Part shown: positions 17,818-28,200 of the stretch, one piece after another
How the letters are laid out: each line of letters starts with the position of its first letter
Position numbering within the stretch: position 1 is the first letter of the stretch
Origin: Pelagicoccus enzymogenes
GTDB taxonomy: Bacteria > Verrucomicrobiota > Verrucomicrobiia > Opitutales > Opitutaceae
Assembly (NCBI RefSeq): GCF_014803405.1
Contig: NZ_JACYFG010000007.1
Location: forward strand, 248,001-312,000
Reading direction: 5' to 3'
DNA length: 64,000 bases
Program-made: the position numbers and the translations under genes
Notes under the pieces: model-generated
Databases searched by the model: none
What the model saw: only the letters and a program-made list of their open reading frames with translations
Told to the model about the DNA's origin: nothing

Positions 17818-18471
17818 ATGACGAATAAGGAGCGAGCTGCATACGTGGATCTTGAGTTGGAACGACGCTATCCGAATCCGCCGATTCCCTTGGACCACGT
17901 CGATGCTTACACGTTATTGGTGGCAGTGCTGCTCTCGGCTCAGTGCACGGACGAGCGCGTCAACAAGGTCACGCCGGAGCTTTGGAAGCTGGCGGACAAT
18001 CCGGACGACATGCGGCGGGTGCCGGTGGACTCCATTCGGGATGTGATTCGTCCTTGCGGACTTTCGCCGCGCAAGTCGCAGGCGATCCGAGATTTGTCGG
18101 AGATCTTGATGGCCAAGCATGGCGGCGTAGTGCCTCAAAGTTTTGAGGAGCTGGAGGCCTTGCCAGGGGTGGGGCACAAGACGGCGTCGGTGGTCATGTC
18201 GCAGGCCTTCGGTTTCCCGTCCTTTCCGGTCGATACGCACATCCACCGGCTGGGCCAACGTTGGGGGCTCACCAGCGGTAAGAACGTCGCTCAAACGGAA
18301 GCGGACCTGAAACGGCTCTTTCCCAAGGAGCGATGGAATCACCTGCACCTGCAGATCATTTACTACGGGCGCGAGTTTTGCACGGCTCGCGGATGCGATG
18401 GAACGGTGTGTCCGATCTGCCGGGCCTTGTACCCGGATCGCAAGCGAGCGAAGGTGACGCGCAAGGCGTGA
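17818..18471 (+). CDS. nth: Endonuclease III (DNA glycosylase/AP lyase)
   Basis: From the ATG at 17818 it encodes 217 residues, close to the family length; the frame continues upstream to 17737 but that part is only translated repeat. It removes oxidised pyrimidines and nicks the backbone (base-excision repair). The helix-hairpin-helix LPGVGHKTASVVM carries the catalytic Lys, and the catalytic Asp is in FPVDTHIHRLGQRW. Four C-terminal cysteines occur as C-x4-C-x4-C-x2-C (FCTARGCDGTVCPIC), not the classical C-x6-C-x2-C-x5-C iron-sulfur spacing, so cluster binding is uncertain. No clear Shine-Dalgarno sequence precedes the start because a repeat occupies that place. Confidence 0.95.
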   Translation: MTNKERAAYVDLELERRYPNPPIPLDHVDAYTLLVAVLLSAQCTDERVNKVTPELWKLADNPDDMRRVPVDSIRDVIRPCGLSPRKSQAIRDLSEILMAKHGGVVPQSFEELEALPGVGHKTASVVMSQAFGFPSFPVDTHIHRLGQRWGLTSGKNVAQTEADLKRLFPKERWNHLHLQIIYYGREFCTARGCDGTVCPICRALYPDRKRAKVTRKA

Positions 18472-18527
18472 GTCGGGAATGGATATCGCGGCTCAAGGCC
18501 GCTTCCCACGAGGATTGGAGCAAAAGA

Positions 18528-18556
18528 AAACCCCAGCCGGTAAAGGCTGGGGTTGT
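18528..18556 (-). terminator. Rho-independent terminator of the pseudopilin gene
   Basis: On the minus strand AACCCCAGCC pairs with GGCTGGGGTT, followed by TTCTTTT. It ends the pseudopilin transcript 22 bp after its stop and may also act on nth read-through. Confidence 0.85.
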
Positions 18557-18577
18557 GGAAAAGGTTTGTTGTTCAGG

Positions 18578-19294
18578 CTATCCGCCGGTACCTGTTGCTA
18601 CTGGCTCTCGGATGGCTCGGGTCGACGTTTCAGTTGCGCCTACCGCTGCGTCTATAGTGCCAACGGCGCCTCCATTTGGGTCAATCAATTGATTGGCGAG
18701 ATCTTCGTACCAATTGACATTGCCTCCGAGGAAGGCTACATGACCGCCCTCTGTTGAGTATGGGTCACCCGGCCCCCATTGGCCACCGGTGCCAGATTGT
18801 CGGGTGTAGACAACGGGGGTTGTGGCAGAGTCGAATGTGTTGAGACCGACAACGTAGGCGTAGGAAAATTGGTCGGGGCTGAACTGTAAGCTTGTTGTTA
18901 GATTACCATCTGCCAAATTTCCGGTGTACAAACCTCCGTTGCCCGTCAGGCGATCCGTCTCGTTGGCACTGACCCAAACCTTGGGATCATACAAATCTGC
19001 GGCAAAAGCCAACACAGCAGCCACGTCGACTAGGTCGTTTTCTCCCGTTGTTTCCACGCCCGTAGTTTCTAGCGTCTGTTCCGGCCCGACCAAGCGCTCC
19101 CCGTTCTGTGAGGCGAATAGGAGGGAGGCTTGCACGATGTCGCGAAGGTCGCTCGAGTCGCTGCTTTTCTTGGCGAGCGTGCGGAACTGACCGACGGTCG
19201 GGAAGATGATGGCTCCCAAGATGGCGAGGATCGCGATCACCGTCAGGACCTCGATGAGCGTGAAGCCCTTCTTCGTGTTGATCTTATGGTTCAT
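18578..19294 (-). CDS. Type II secretion/type IV pilin-like pseudopilin (GspG-like N-terminus)
   Basis: From the ATG at 19294 it encodes 238 residues. The prepilin signal is KKGFTLIEVLTVIAILAILG: a short basic leader, the cleavage site before Phe, Glu at +5, and a hydrophobic helix. The remainder is Gly/Thr/Asp-rich and ends like the Verrucomicrobia/Planctomycetes 'DUF1559-like' or H-X9-DG type proteins (TEGGHVAFLGGNVNWYED is such a motif), known as large families of substrate-like pilins. No secretion-system gene is adjacent; a GspE-type ATPase is at 30926. The final Gly-rich tail is unusual but short. Confidence 0.85.
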   Translation of the reverse strand: MNHKINTKKGFTLIEVLTVIAILAILGAIIFPTVGQFRTLAKKSSDSSDLRDIVQASLLFASQNGERLVGPEQTLETTGVETTGENDLVDVAAVLAFAADLYDPKVWVSANETDRLTGNGGLYTGNLADGNLTTSLQFSPDQFSYAYVVGLNTFDSATTPVVYTRQSGTGGQWGPGDPYSTEGGHVAFLGGNVNWYEDLANQLIDPNGGAVGTIDAAVGATETSTRAIREPVATGTGG

Positions 19295-19355
19295 GGCAAA
19301 ATGTGGGTTACGGATCGTTTGTCTCTTAGTTGGTTGGGGTGGTTTTTGTAGTCTC

Positions 19356-19385
19356 ATTAAAAGCCTTCGTGAACGCTTTCTTCAA
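19356..19385 (-). promoter_or_regulatory. Possible promoter for the pseudopilin gene
   Basis: On the minus strand TTGAAG (-35) and TTTAAT (-10) are separated by 18 bp, about 60 bp upstream of the start codon. The match is moderate. Confidence 0.3.
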
Positions 19386-19506
19386 GTTACAATGGCGTGT
19401 AAGGGTTATCAGCGTATTTGATACTAGGAGGCTCTCATGGTGGGCATTATGCCTACGTAATGGAAAGCCTGATAGGGTTGCTCCTGCTAGATCTGGCCTG
19501 GGGCGA

Positions 19507-19532
19507 GGACCCCAGCTTGGCTGGGCGGGTCC
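19507..19532. repeat. GC-rich inverted repeat
   Basis: GGACCCCAGC and GCTGGGCGGGTCC pair around TTG with a small bulge. It belongs to the 512-bp gene-free stretch 19295-19806, which otherwise holds the two REP-like palindromes below and no recognisable gene. Confidence 0.6.
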
Positions 19533-19548
19533 GTTTGCTTTTCAATTT

Positions 19549-19573
19549 GTAGGGCTGCCGCTTGCGGCACGCC
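19549..19573 (+). repeat. REP-like palindrome with GTAG head
   Basis: The GTAG head is followed by a perfect TGCCGC/GCGGCA stem and an outer GGC/GCC pair. It faces the unit at 19623-19647. Confidence 0.65.
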
Positions 19574-19622
19574 GCGAGGCAGGGGGAGCTAGGTTGAGGG
19601 TTGCGGGTTGCGGTCGGTGGGC

Positions 19623-19647
19623 GGTCCGCTGGGACAGCGGACCCTAC
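19623..19647 (-). repeat. REP-like palindrome with GTAG head and perfect 9-bp stem
   Basis: On the minus strand GTAG directly abuts GGTCCGCTG, loop TCC, CAGCGGACC. The stem is perfect. It is in inverse orientation to 19549-19573 but of different sequence. Confidence 0.75.
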
Positions 19648-19806
19648 CTGTCAGGCGCGATCTATGAGCCGCGATGAAGTGGAGCCAGTCTTGGTTTGGG
19701 TTGGCGTATCACGCGTTACGGGAGCTTGCTTCCTTTTGTCCGTTTCTCGTTCCCGCGGCACAATTTATTTGCCAGCGGGGGAGGGGCTTACAGATATACG
19801 CGGCCT

Positions 19807-20673
19807 ATGAAGATTTATTTGGACGGAGCGTTTGTTGAGAAGGAAGATGCGAAGATTTCGGTTTTTGACCATGGATTGCTCTATGGCGACGGGATTTTCG
19901 AGGGAATCCGCATCTACAAGAACTGCGTCTACCGCTTGGACGAGCATTTGGAGCGCCTCGAGTACTCGGCCAAGGCGATCCTTCTCAACATGCCCTGGTC
20001 GCGGCAGGAATTGTCCGACTTGGTGTGCGAATCGTGCCGCGTCAATGGTCTGAGCGACGGTTACATTCGATTGATCGTCACCCGCGGCCCGGGAAGCCTC
20101 GGCCTTTCGCCGAATTCTTGCCCGAAGCCTTCGCTGATCATCATCGCCGACAAGATCGCCTTGTATCCGGAAGAGTGTTACACGGAGGGTCTCAAGATCG
20201 TGACGGTACCGACGCGCCGCACCAATGCGGCAGCTCTGAATCCCGGGGTGAAGTCGCTCAATTACTTGAATAACATCATGGCCAAGGTGGAGGCCGCTCA
20301 GGCCGGCGCCTTGGAGGGGATTTTGCTCAACGACCAAGGCAACGTGGCGGAGTGTACGGGCGACAACATTTTCATCGTGCACAAGGGGGTAATTTTCACC
20401 CCGCACGCTTCAAATGGAGCGCTGCGCGGCATCACGCGCCAAGCGGTGATCGATCTGGCCAACGCTGAGGGAATCGAGGTCAAGGAAGTGAACTTGACGC
20501 GCTACGAAATCTGGAACGCGGACGAGTGTTTTCTGACCGGTACCGCTGCGGAACTGATTCCGGTGGTAGGCTTGGATTCCCGGGCGATCGGAGACGGCAA
20601 GCCAGGGCCCATCACGCAGAAGTTGCATGCAGCGTTTCACCAGGAGGTGAGCACGCATGGAACGATGATTTGA
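19807..20673 (+). CDS. ilvE: Branched-chain amino acid aminotransferase
   Basis: From the ATG at 19807 it encodes 288 residues of a fold-type IV PLP enzyme, the last step of valine, leucine and isoleucine synthesis. Motifs: VFDHGLLYGDGIFEGIR near the N-terminus, the PLP lysine Lys149 in GVKSLNYLNNIMAKVEA, and the EGILLNDQGNVAECTGDNIF and LTGTAAELIPV blocks. The length fits the shorter archaeal/Methanocaldococcus-type IlvE group. D-amino-acid aminotransferase and aminodeoxychorismate lyase share the fold and are less likely given the conserved EC..DNIF block. Confidence 0.9.
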   Translation: MKIYLDGAFVEKEDAKISVFDHGLLYGDGIFEGIRIYKNCVYRLDEHLERLEYSAKAILLNMPWSRQELSDLVCESCRVNGLSDGYIRLIVTRGPGSLGLSPNSCPKPSLIIIADKIALYPEECYTEGLKIVTVPTRRTNAAALNPGVKSLNYLNNIMAKVEAAQAGALEGILLNDQGNVAECTGDNIFIVHKGVIFTPHASNGALRGITRQAVIDLANAEGIEVKEVNLTRYEIWNADECFLTGTAAELIPVVGLDSRAIGDGKPGPITQKLHAAFHQEVSTHGTMI

Positions 20674-20926
20674 TTGGGGGTAATGCGTCCGGCTTCTCCG
20701 AAGTCGGACCACCTTTGCGGAGGCTGCAGTAATCTGCTGCCGCTTCTCGTAAAATTTAAGGAAATCGTTAGTCTTGTTTTGAGACGAAGCGATTCCTCAC
20801 GCATTAATGTTGGACAGTTCACAAACCTTCCAGCAAAGATGGCATGGGGTTTGCATTGTCTCGCTCGCGCACGAGTGGACGGCGCAATCTGCCTAGTTAA
20901 CCAAACCAAACACCTATCTTCTTTAA

Positions 20927-21436
20927 ATGGCGAAGCCACTGAAATGCGATGTCTGCAGCGAGCCGGCCACGGTTCATCTCACGCAGATTATCAACAATCA
21001 GATTCACAAGATCGACCTTTGCGAAAGCTGTGCCGAGCAAAAGGGCATCACCGATCCTAGCGGCTACTCTCTGGCGGACCTGCTGGTAAAGCCGGAATCG
21101 CAGTCTGCTCCCGAGGTCGCCGCTCTCTCCTGCCCGGAGTGCGGCTGCACGCAAAGGGAGTTCAAAAAGACTGGCCGACTGGGCTGCGGCGCCTGCTACG
21201 AAACCTTTGCCAGCGTGGTAAACCCTGCATTGCTCAACATGCACAAGGGAGATTCCCACAAGGGCAAGGTTCCGCAGCGAGCCTTGGAAAGGGCGACGTT
21301 CATCGACCGCTTGGGAACCTTGGAGGACGGCTTGAAGGAAGCGATCTCCTCGGAGCGCTACGAAGACGCGGCTCGCATGCGGGACGAGATTATTGAACTT
21401 AAAAAGGCGATGGAAGCCGCCGCCCTCGAGGACTGA
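20927..21436 (+). CDS. mcsA: McsA-like zinc-finger/UVR-domain activator of the McsB arginine kinase
   Basis: A 169-residue protein with two zinc-binding clusters and a UVR motif. The first cluster is Cys7-x2-Cys10 with Cys32-x2-Cys35; the second is CPECGC with CGAC around residues 70-90. The C-terminal UVR motif (LKEAISSERYEDAARMRDEI, about 135-160) matches that of UvrB and ClpC. In Bacillus, McsA activates McsB and helps ClpC. The gene order mcsA-mcsB-clpC is the Firmicute order, but no ctsR repressor gene lies upstream; ilvE does. A CtsR box or CIRCE element was not seen in the 250 bp before it. Confidence 0.9.
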   Translation: MAKPLKCDVCSEPATVHLTQIINNQIHKIDLCESCAEQKGITDPSGYSLADLLVKPESQSAPEVAALSCPECGCTQREFKKTGRLGCGACYETFASVVNPALLNMHKGDSHKGKVPQRALERATFIDRLGTLEDGLKEAISSERYEDAARMRDEIIELKKAMEAAALED

Positions 21437-21441
21437 ACTCA

Positions 21442-22572
21442 ATGTTAATCAAAAGCATATTTGGCGGAAAGTCGGAGATGACGGAAGCGGGCTCCAAGAA
21501 ATGCCCGGTTGTGCTCATGACGCGCATCCGCCTGGCTCGCAACATCGCCAACACGCCCTTTCCAGGGTGGGCCAAAGAGACGCGCCGCAAGGAGGTACTT
21601 GAGACATGTTTGCCCTCCGTCGCTTCGCTCAGCCAGATGAAGCGCGGCATCAGCGCGGAAATTTCCTCACTCTCCGATTTGGAACGTCAGATCCTTGTGG
21701 AACGCCACTTGATCAGCCGCGAGCTCTCGAGCAATGCGGACGCTGCCGGAGTGGTCATCAGCAAGGACCAGTCGATTTCGGTGATGATCAACGAGGAGGA
21801 CCACCTCCGCATCCAAGTAATCAAGTCGGGATACCGCTTCAAGAGCGCCTGGAACGCCATCGATGCGATCGACTCGGCCTTGGAAGAGCAGCTCGACTTC
21901 GCATTTTCGCAGAAGCTGGGCTACCTCACTGCTTGCCCGACCAACGTGGGCACGGGGATGCGGGCTTCGACCATGATGCACTTGCCGGCCTTGGTCATCT
22001 CCAGCCAGATGGAGAAGGTGGTACGGGCGGTCAACCAGCTCGGGATCGCGGTGCGCGGCTTGTTCGGCGAGGGCTCGGACGCGAGCGGCAGCATCTTCCA
22101 AATTTCCAATCAAACCACCCTTGGCGAATCCGAGGGCGAGATCGTCAAGCGACTCTCTTCGGTGCTTCGCACCATCATCGACCAGGAGATGAACGCGCGG
22201 GAGAAGATCTTGGAGAAAGATCCGAACAAGCTGTACGACAAGATCGGCCGCGCGTACGGGATTTTGCAAAACAGCCATTTGCTGACTTCCTCCGAATGCA
22301 TGAACCTCGCTTCGCTGGTCCGGTTCGGCGTTGATTTGGAGATGTTTCCCGAGAAGACGCGGAACATTGTGGACCGTATGTTCATCGAATGTCAGCCGGG
22401 CCACGTGCAGTACCACGCGGGCCACGAGATCGAGTCCAGCGCTCGAGACGAATTCAGGGCGGCCTACATGCGCAAGCAGTTCGAAAACGTTGCCCGTCCC
22501 ATATTTAACCTTCACGAAATGTCCTCAGAGGACGATACCCCCAAACCAGATCCCGAACAGGAGGCAGAATAA
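21442..22572 (+). CDS. mcsB: Protein arginine kinase McsB
   Basis: A 376-residue phosphagen-kinase-fold enzyme that phosphorylates arginine in proteins, marking them for ClpC-ClpP. Visible motifs are the N-terminal VLMTRIRLARNI, the active-site CPTNVGTGMRAS with Cys165, and the arginine-rich nucleotide site. It also retains the RDxxRA pattern (Arg335-Asp336-Glu-Phe-Arg339-Ala), the allosteric phospho-arginine pocket that distinguishes McsB from metazoan arginine kinases. It starts 5 bp after mcsA and ends 6 bp before clpC, so translation is probably coupled. The acidic C-terminal tail is slightly longer than in Bacillus. Confidence 0.95.
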   Translation: MLIKSIFGGKSEMTEAGSKKCPVVLMTRIRLARNIANTPFPGWAKETRRKEVLETCLPSVASLSQMKRGISAEISSLSDLERQILVERHLISRELSSNADAAGVVISKDQSISVMINEEDHLRIQVIKSGYRFKSAWNAIDAIDSALEEQLDFAFSQKLGYLTACPTNVGTGMRASTMMHLPALVISSQMEKVVRAVNQLGIAVRGLFGEGSDASGSIFQISNQTTLGESEGEIVKRLSSVLRTIIDQEMNAREKILEKDPNKLYDKIGRAYGILQNSHLLTSSECMNLASLVRFGVDLEMFPEKTRNIVDRMFIECQPGHVQYHAGHEIESSARDEFRAAYMRKQFENVARPIFNLHEMSSEDDTPKPDPEQEAE

Positions 22573-22578
22573 CGCTTT

Positions 22579-25083
<2,505 letters not shown>

Positions 25084-25111
25084 GCAACCTCGAGAACACA
25101 AATTTTTGCGC

Positions 25112-25148
25112 AAGACCGCAGCTTCCTTGGGGGGCTGCGGTCTTTTTT
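25112..25148 (+). terminator. Rho-independent terminator of the mcsA-mcsB-clpC operon
   Basis: AAGACCGCAGC and GCTGCGGTCTT pair around a 10-nt loop and are followed by TTTTT, 29 bp after the clpC stop. Confidence 0.9.
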
Positions 25149-25230
25149 GAATACGATCCCCCTTGTCGCGTCGTATGTAGATTGGACGAAGTGCTCCTCC
25201 GATTTTCAGTTTAGGTTTCTGTAGTCAAAA

Positions 25231-28200
25231 ATGACAGCCCGTCGCACAATCTTGATCCTGAGCGCAGCTTTGCTGTTGGCGTTCGTGGGAACTTGGATCG
25301 AGCAACGCTCACTTGAACCGATTGAGAGCGAGGAGGCGAAGGAGCTAGCATCTGGGAAACCCACTTCCCCTGGGCTTGGCGATGGGGCTTCTATGGGACC
25401 TCTCTCAGAGATCTCGATGGAGCTTTTGTTGGAGGAGTTTACGGGAGCTTGGACTGACCGGTATCCCGACGCGGTCGTCGCAGAAGCCCGACTCGCGACC
25501 TCGCGAAGCGGTTTTCCGCGCTTGCAGTTCTTGTTGTCCCGCAACAGCAAGCGGATGCCTTGGATCCTCTGGGAGGAAAAGCTCGAGATTCGGGACGGGG
25601 GAGAAATTGCGAGCGTTGGTTCGATCGCTCACATGGGAAACGTTTTTCTGGTAGATGCGGACCCGCTTCTCGTTCCCGAGGAGGCACTCGGGGAATTCGC
25701 GCGTGATCACGGGCTTTTTGTGGAACGCGAGTCCACTGTCGCGAATTATGTGTGCTTTGGGTTTGCGGATCCCGAGTTGGGTAAGATCGAGGCCTTGCTT
25801 GCAGCGTTTCAGCAGCGCTTTCCGGGTGCGGTTGGGGAATTTGACACGCTCAGCTTTCCCAGCGCTACACCGAGCGAATGGGATCCGTCGAGGATGTGGG
25901 GACTGGACCAGATCAAGGCGGAGGACGCTTGGACTTTCGAGGCGGGCGACCCCGACAACGAAGTGGTTGTCGCCGTTATCGATACGGGGACCCAGAGGTC
26001 GCATCCGGACCTAGCGGCGAATCTGTTTGTGAATCCTAGGGATTCGACCGACGACGGAGTCGACAACGACCGAAATAGCTTGCGGGACGACGTAAGTGGC
26101 TGGGATTTCTACGATGGTGACGCGAATCCTGAAGACCTTGACGGGCATGGCACGCACGTTGCCGGCATCGTGGGAGCGGTGGGTAACAACGGGCAGGGGG
26201 CGGTTGGCGTCAACTGGGGTGTTCGAATCTTGCCATTGAAAGCGGGAGGCGCGGATGGGCTCCGAACTTCCTCGATTAACGATGCGCTCGCATATGTCGC
26301 TACTCTCAAGGAAGCGGGTATCAACATTGTGGCGACAAACAATTCTTACGGCTCGAGCAGTCCCAGCGTAACGACCAGGGCGGAAATCGCAAAGCATGAG
26401 CAGCTGGGAATTTTGTTTGTCGCAGCTGCGGGTAACGAGGGCAGAAATTTGGATACTTCTGCGGACTCCTTGGAATATCCAGCGGGCTACAATTTGGAGA
26501 ACATTATTTCGGTTGGGAACTCGAATCAGGAGGACGCGCTGAACCAGAGCTCCAATTTCGGAAACGTTAGCGTCGATCTATCGGCTCCTGGCAGCGATAT
26601 CTATTCAACGTATCCGACGAATTCATACGAGTTCCTATCGGGTACCTCGATGGCTGCTCCGATGGTGGCAGGGGCGATTGGGCTGCTCGCTCAGGCACGG
26701 CCAGAGTTAGCGGCGGTCCAGCTTAAGGCGCGGATTTTGGAAACGGCTGATGCTGTGGATTCTCAGGCGGGGCTTACGGTTACCGGGAAACGCCTCAATT
26801 TGCTGGCGGCCCTCCGCCCAGAATTAAGCGACCACTTTGTAGCAGTTGAGAACGTCCCTGATGTTATCGTATTGGTAGGCGTTTCGGGATTGGACGTGGT
26901 CTTTGAAGTCGACGCGAAGGAAAGCGCGGGCGTTGCGGCGCAGTTAGTCAGCGGAAGCGAAGTGGGGGAGTTGCTGGACTTGGGGGATCGCAGGTTTCGT
27001 TTCGAGACGAAGGCGAACGGGCAAGCGACGATTCGCTTTTTTGCTCAGCTGGGTGGACTTAGGAAATCGATCGAGAAAACGGTGGTGGTGGGAAGCGTTC
27101 CCAGTCCGGATCAAGGCTTGTCGCACCACTTCGCTTTCGACGGGAGTGGAAACGCCGAACCGGATCTGGGAGGCGGTGGAAGCGCTTCGATCGTAGGAGC
27201 AAGTCGGGTCGCTAGCGACTATGGGAGTAGCTTGTCGCTGGACGCGGCGAGCGAGAATATGAACTTTGATGGGGCCTTCAGCGATCGCGTTACGATCGCT
27301 GCTTTGGTCCGTTCCGGCGATCTGCTGGCGAGCCCGCATCCGCGCATCGTGAACATGCCGTATTATTATCTCTATTTTTCGTCGGGCAACAACTTGGACG
27401 TCCCAGATGGGAATCGGCAGACATTGAAGTTTCTCGCGAACTACACCGGATTCGGGGTTTGGAATACGCCCCCTCGATCTGTTCGCGATGGCGAATGGTA
27501 TTACGTAGTCGGTAGTTACGATAGTCGCAATATTATGAATACGCCGAGTTTGTATATCAATGGCGACCGGCAAAAGGTGCGGCTGCAGCAGCCCCCGGAG
27601 GGGATTATGAATCGGGAGGGTGGACTTTCCTATGTAGGAAATAGCGACATCGGGAATCGCGCTTTCGAAGGGCTGATGGCGGATGTGAGAGTCTACAATC
27701 GAGAGCTGAGCTCGGAAGAAGTTATGCAGTTAGGCGCTTCGCTTTTAGAAAGCCGTTGGTCGCAGGCGAGTTTGCAGGTTCCTGATTTGATCGAAGTTGG
27801 GAAAGTGGGAAGGTTCCGATTTTTGGATACGGGGATCGATGATGCTGCGGTGGTGGTAGATTGGAATGTCGAGTCCGCTTCGGAAGCCTCGATCTTGAGC
27901 GAAAGCGGGGTGTCGGCGGAAATGCGATTCGAGGTAGCGGGGCGTTACCGTGTCACGGCCCATGTTTCGGATGGCTTAGCCACTCGCGTGTTAGCGGCAG
28001 ATGTGGACGTCAGGGAGGAGACGGTTGCTGCGGGCCATTTTGTGGGCGCTTCAGCTGGCGGTGGTGTGGCTTGGCTCGAGGTCGAAGCATCTTTGGAAAC
28101 GGGCTTTGTCACGGTTTTCGATGTAGAGTCAGGTTTTTATCGTATTCGTGAGCCGGTGACAATTGAACCGGACGGAGCCTTTTCTTCACTGGAAGAAGGA

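Noticed and set aside
20674-20926. A CtsR box or CIRCE element upstream of mcsA
   Set aside because: No GGTCAAA-type heptad pair and no TTAGCACTC/GAGTGCTAA inverted repeat could be found by eye on either strand.
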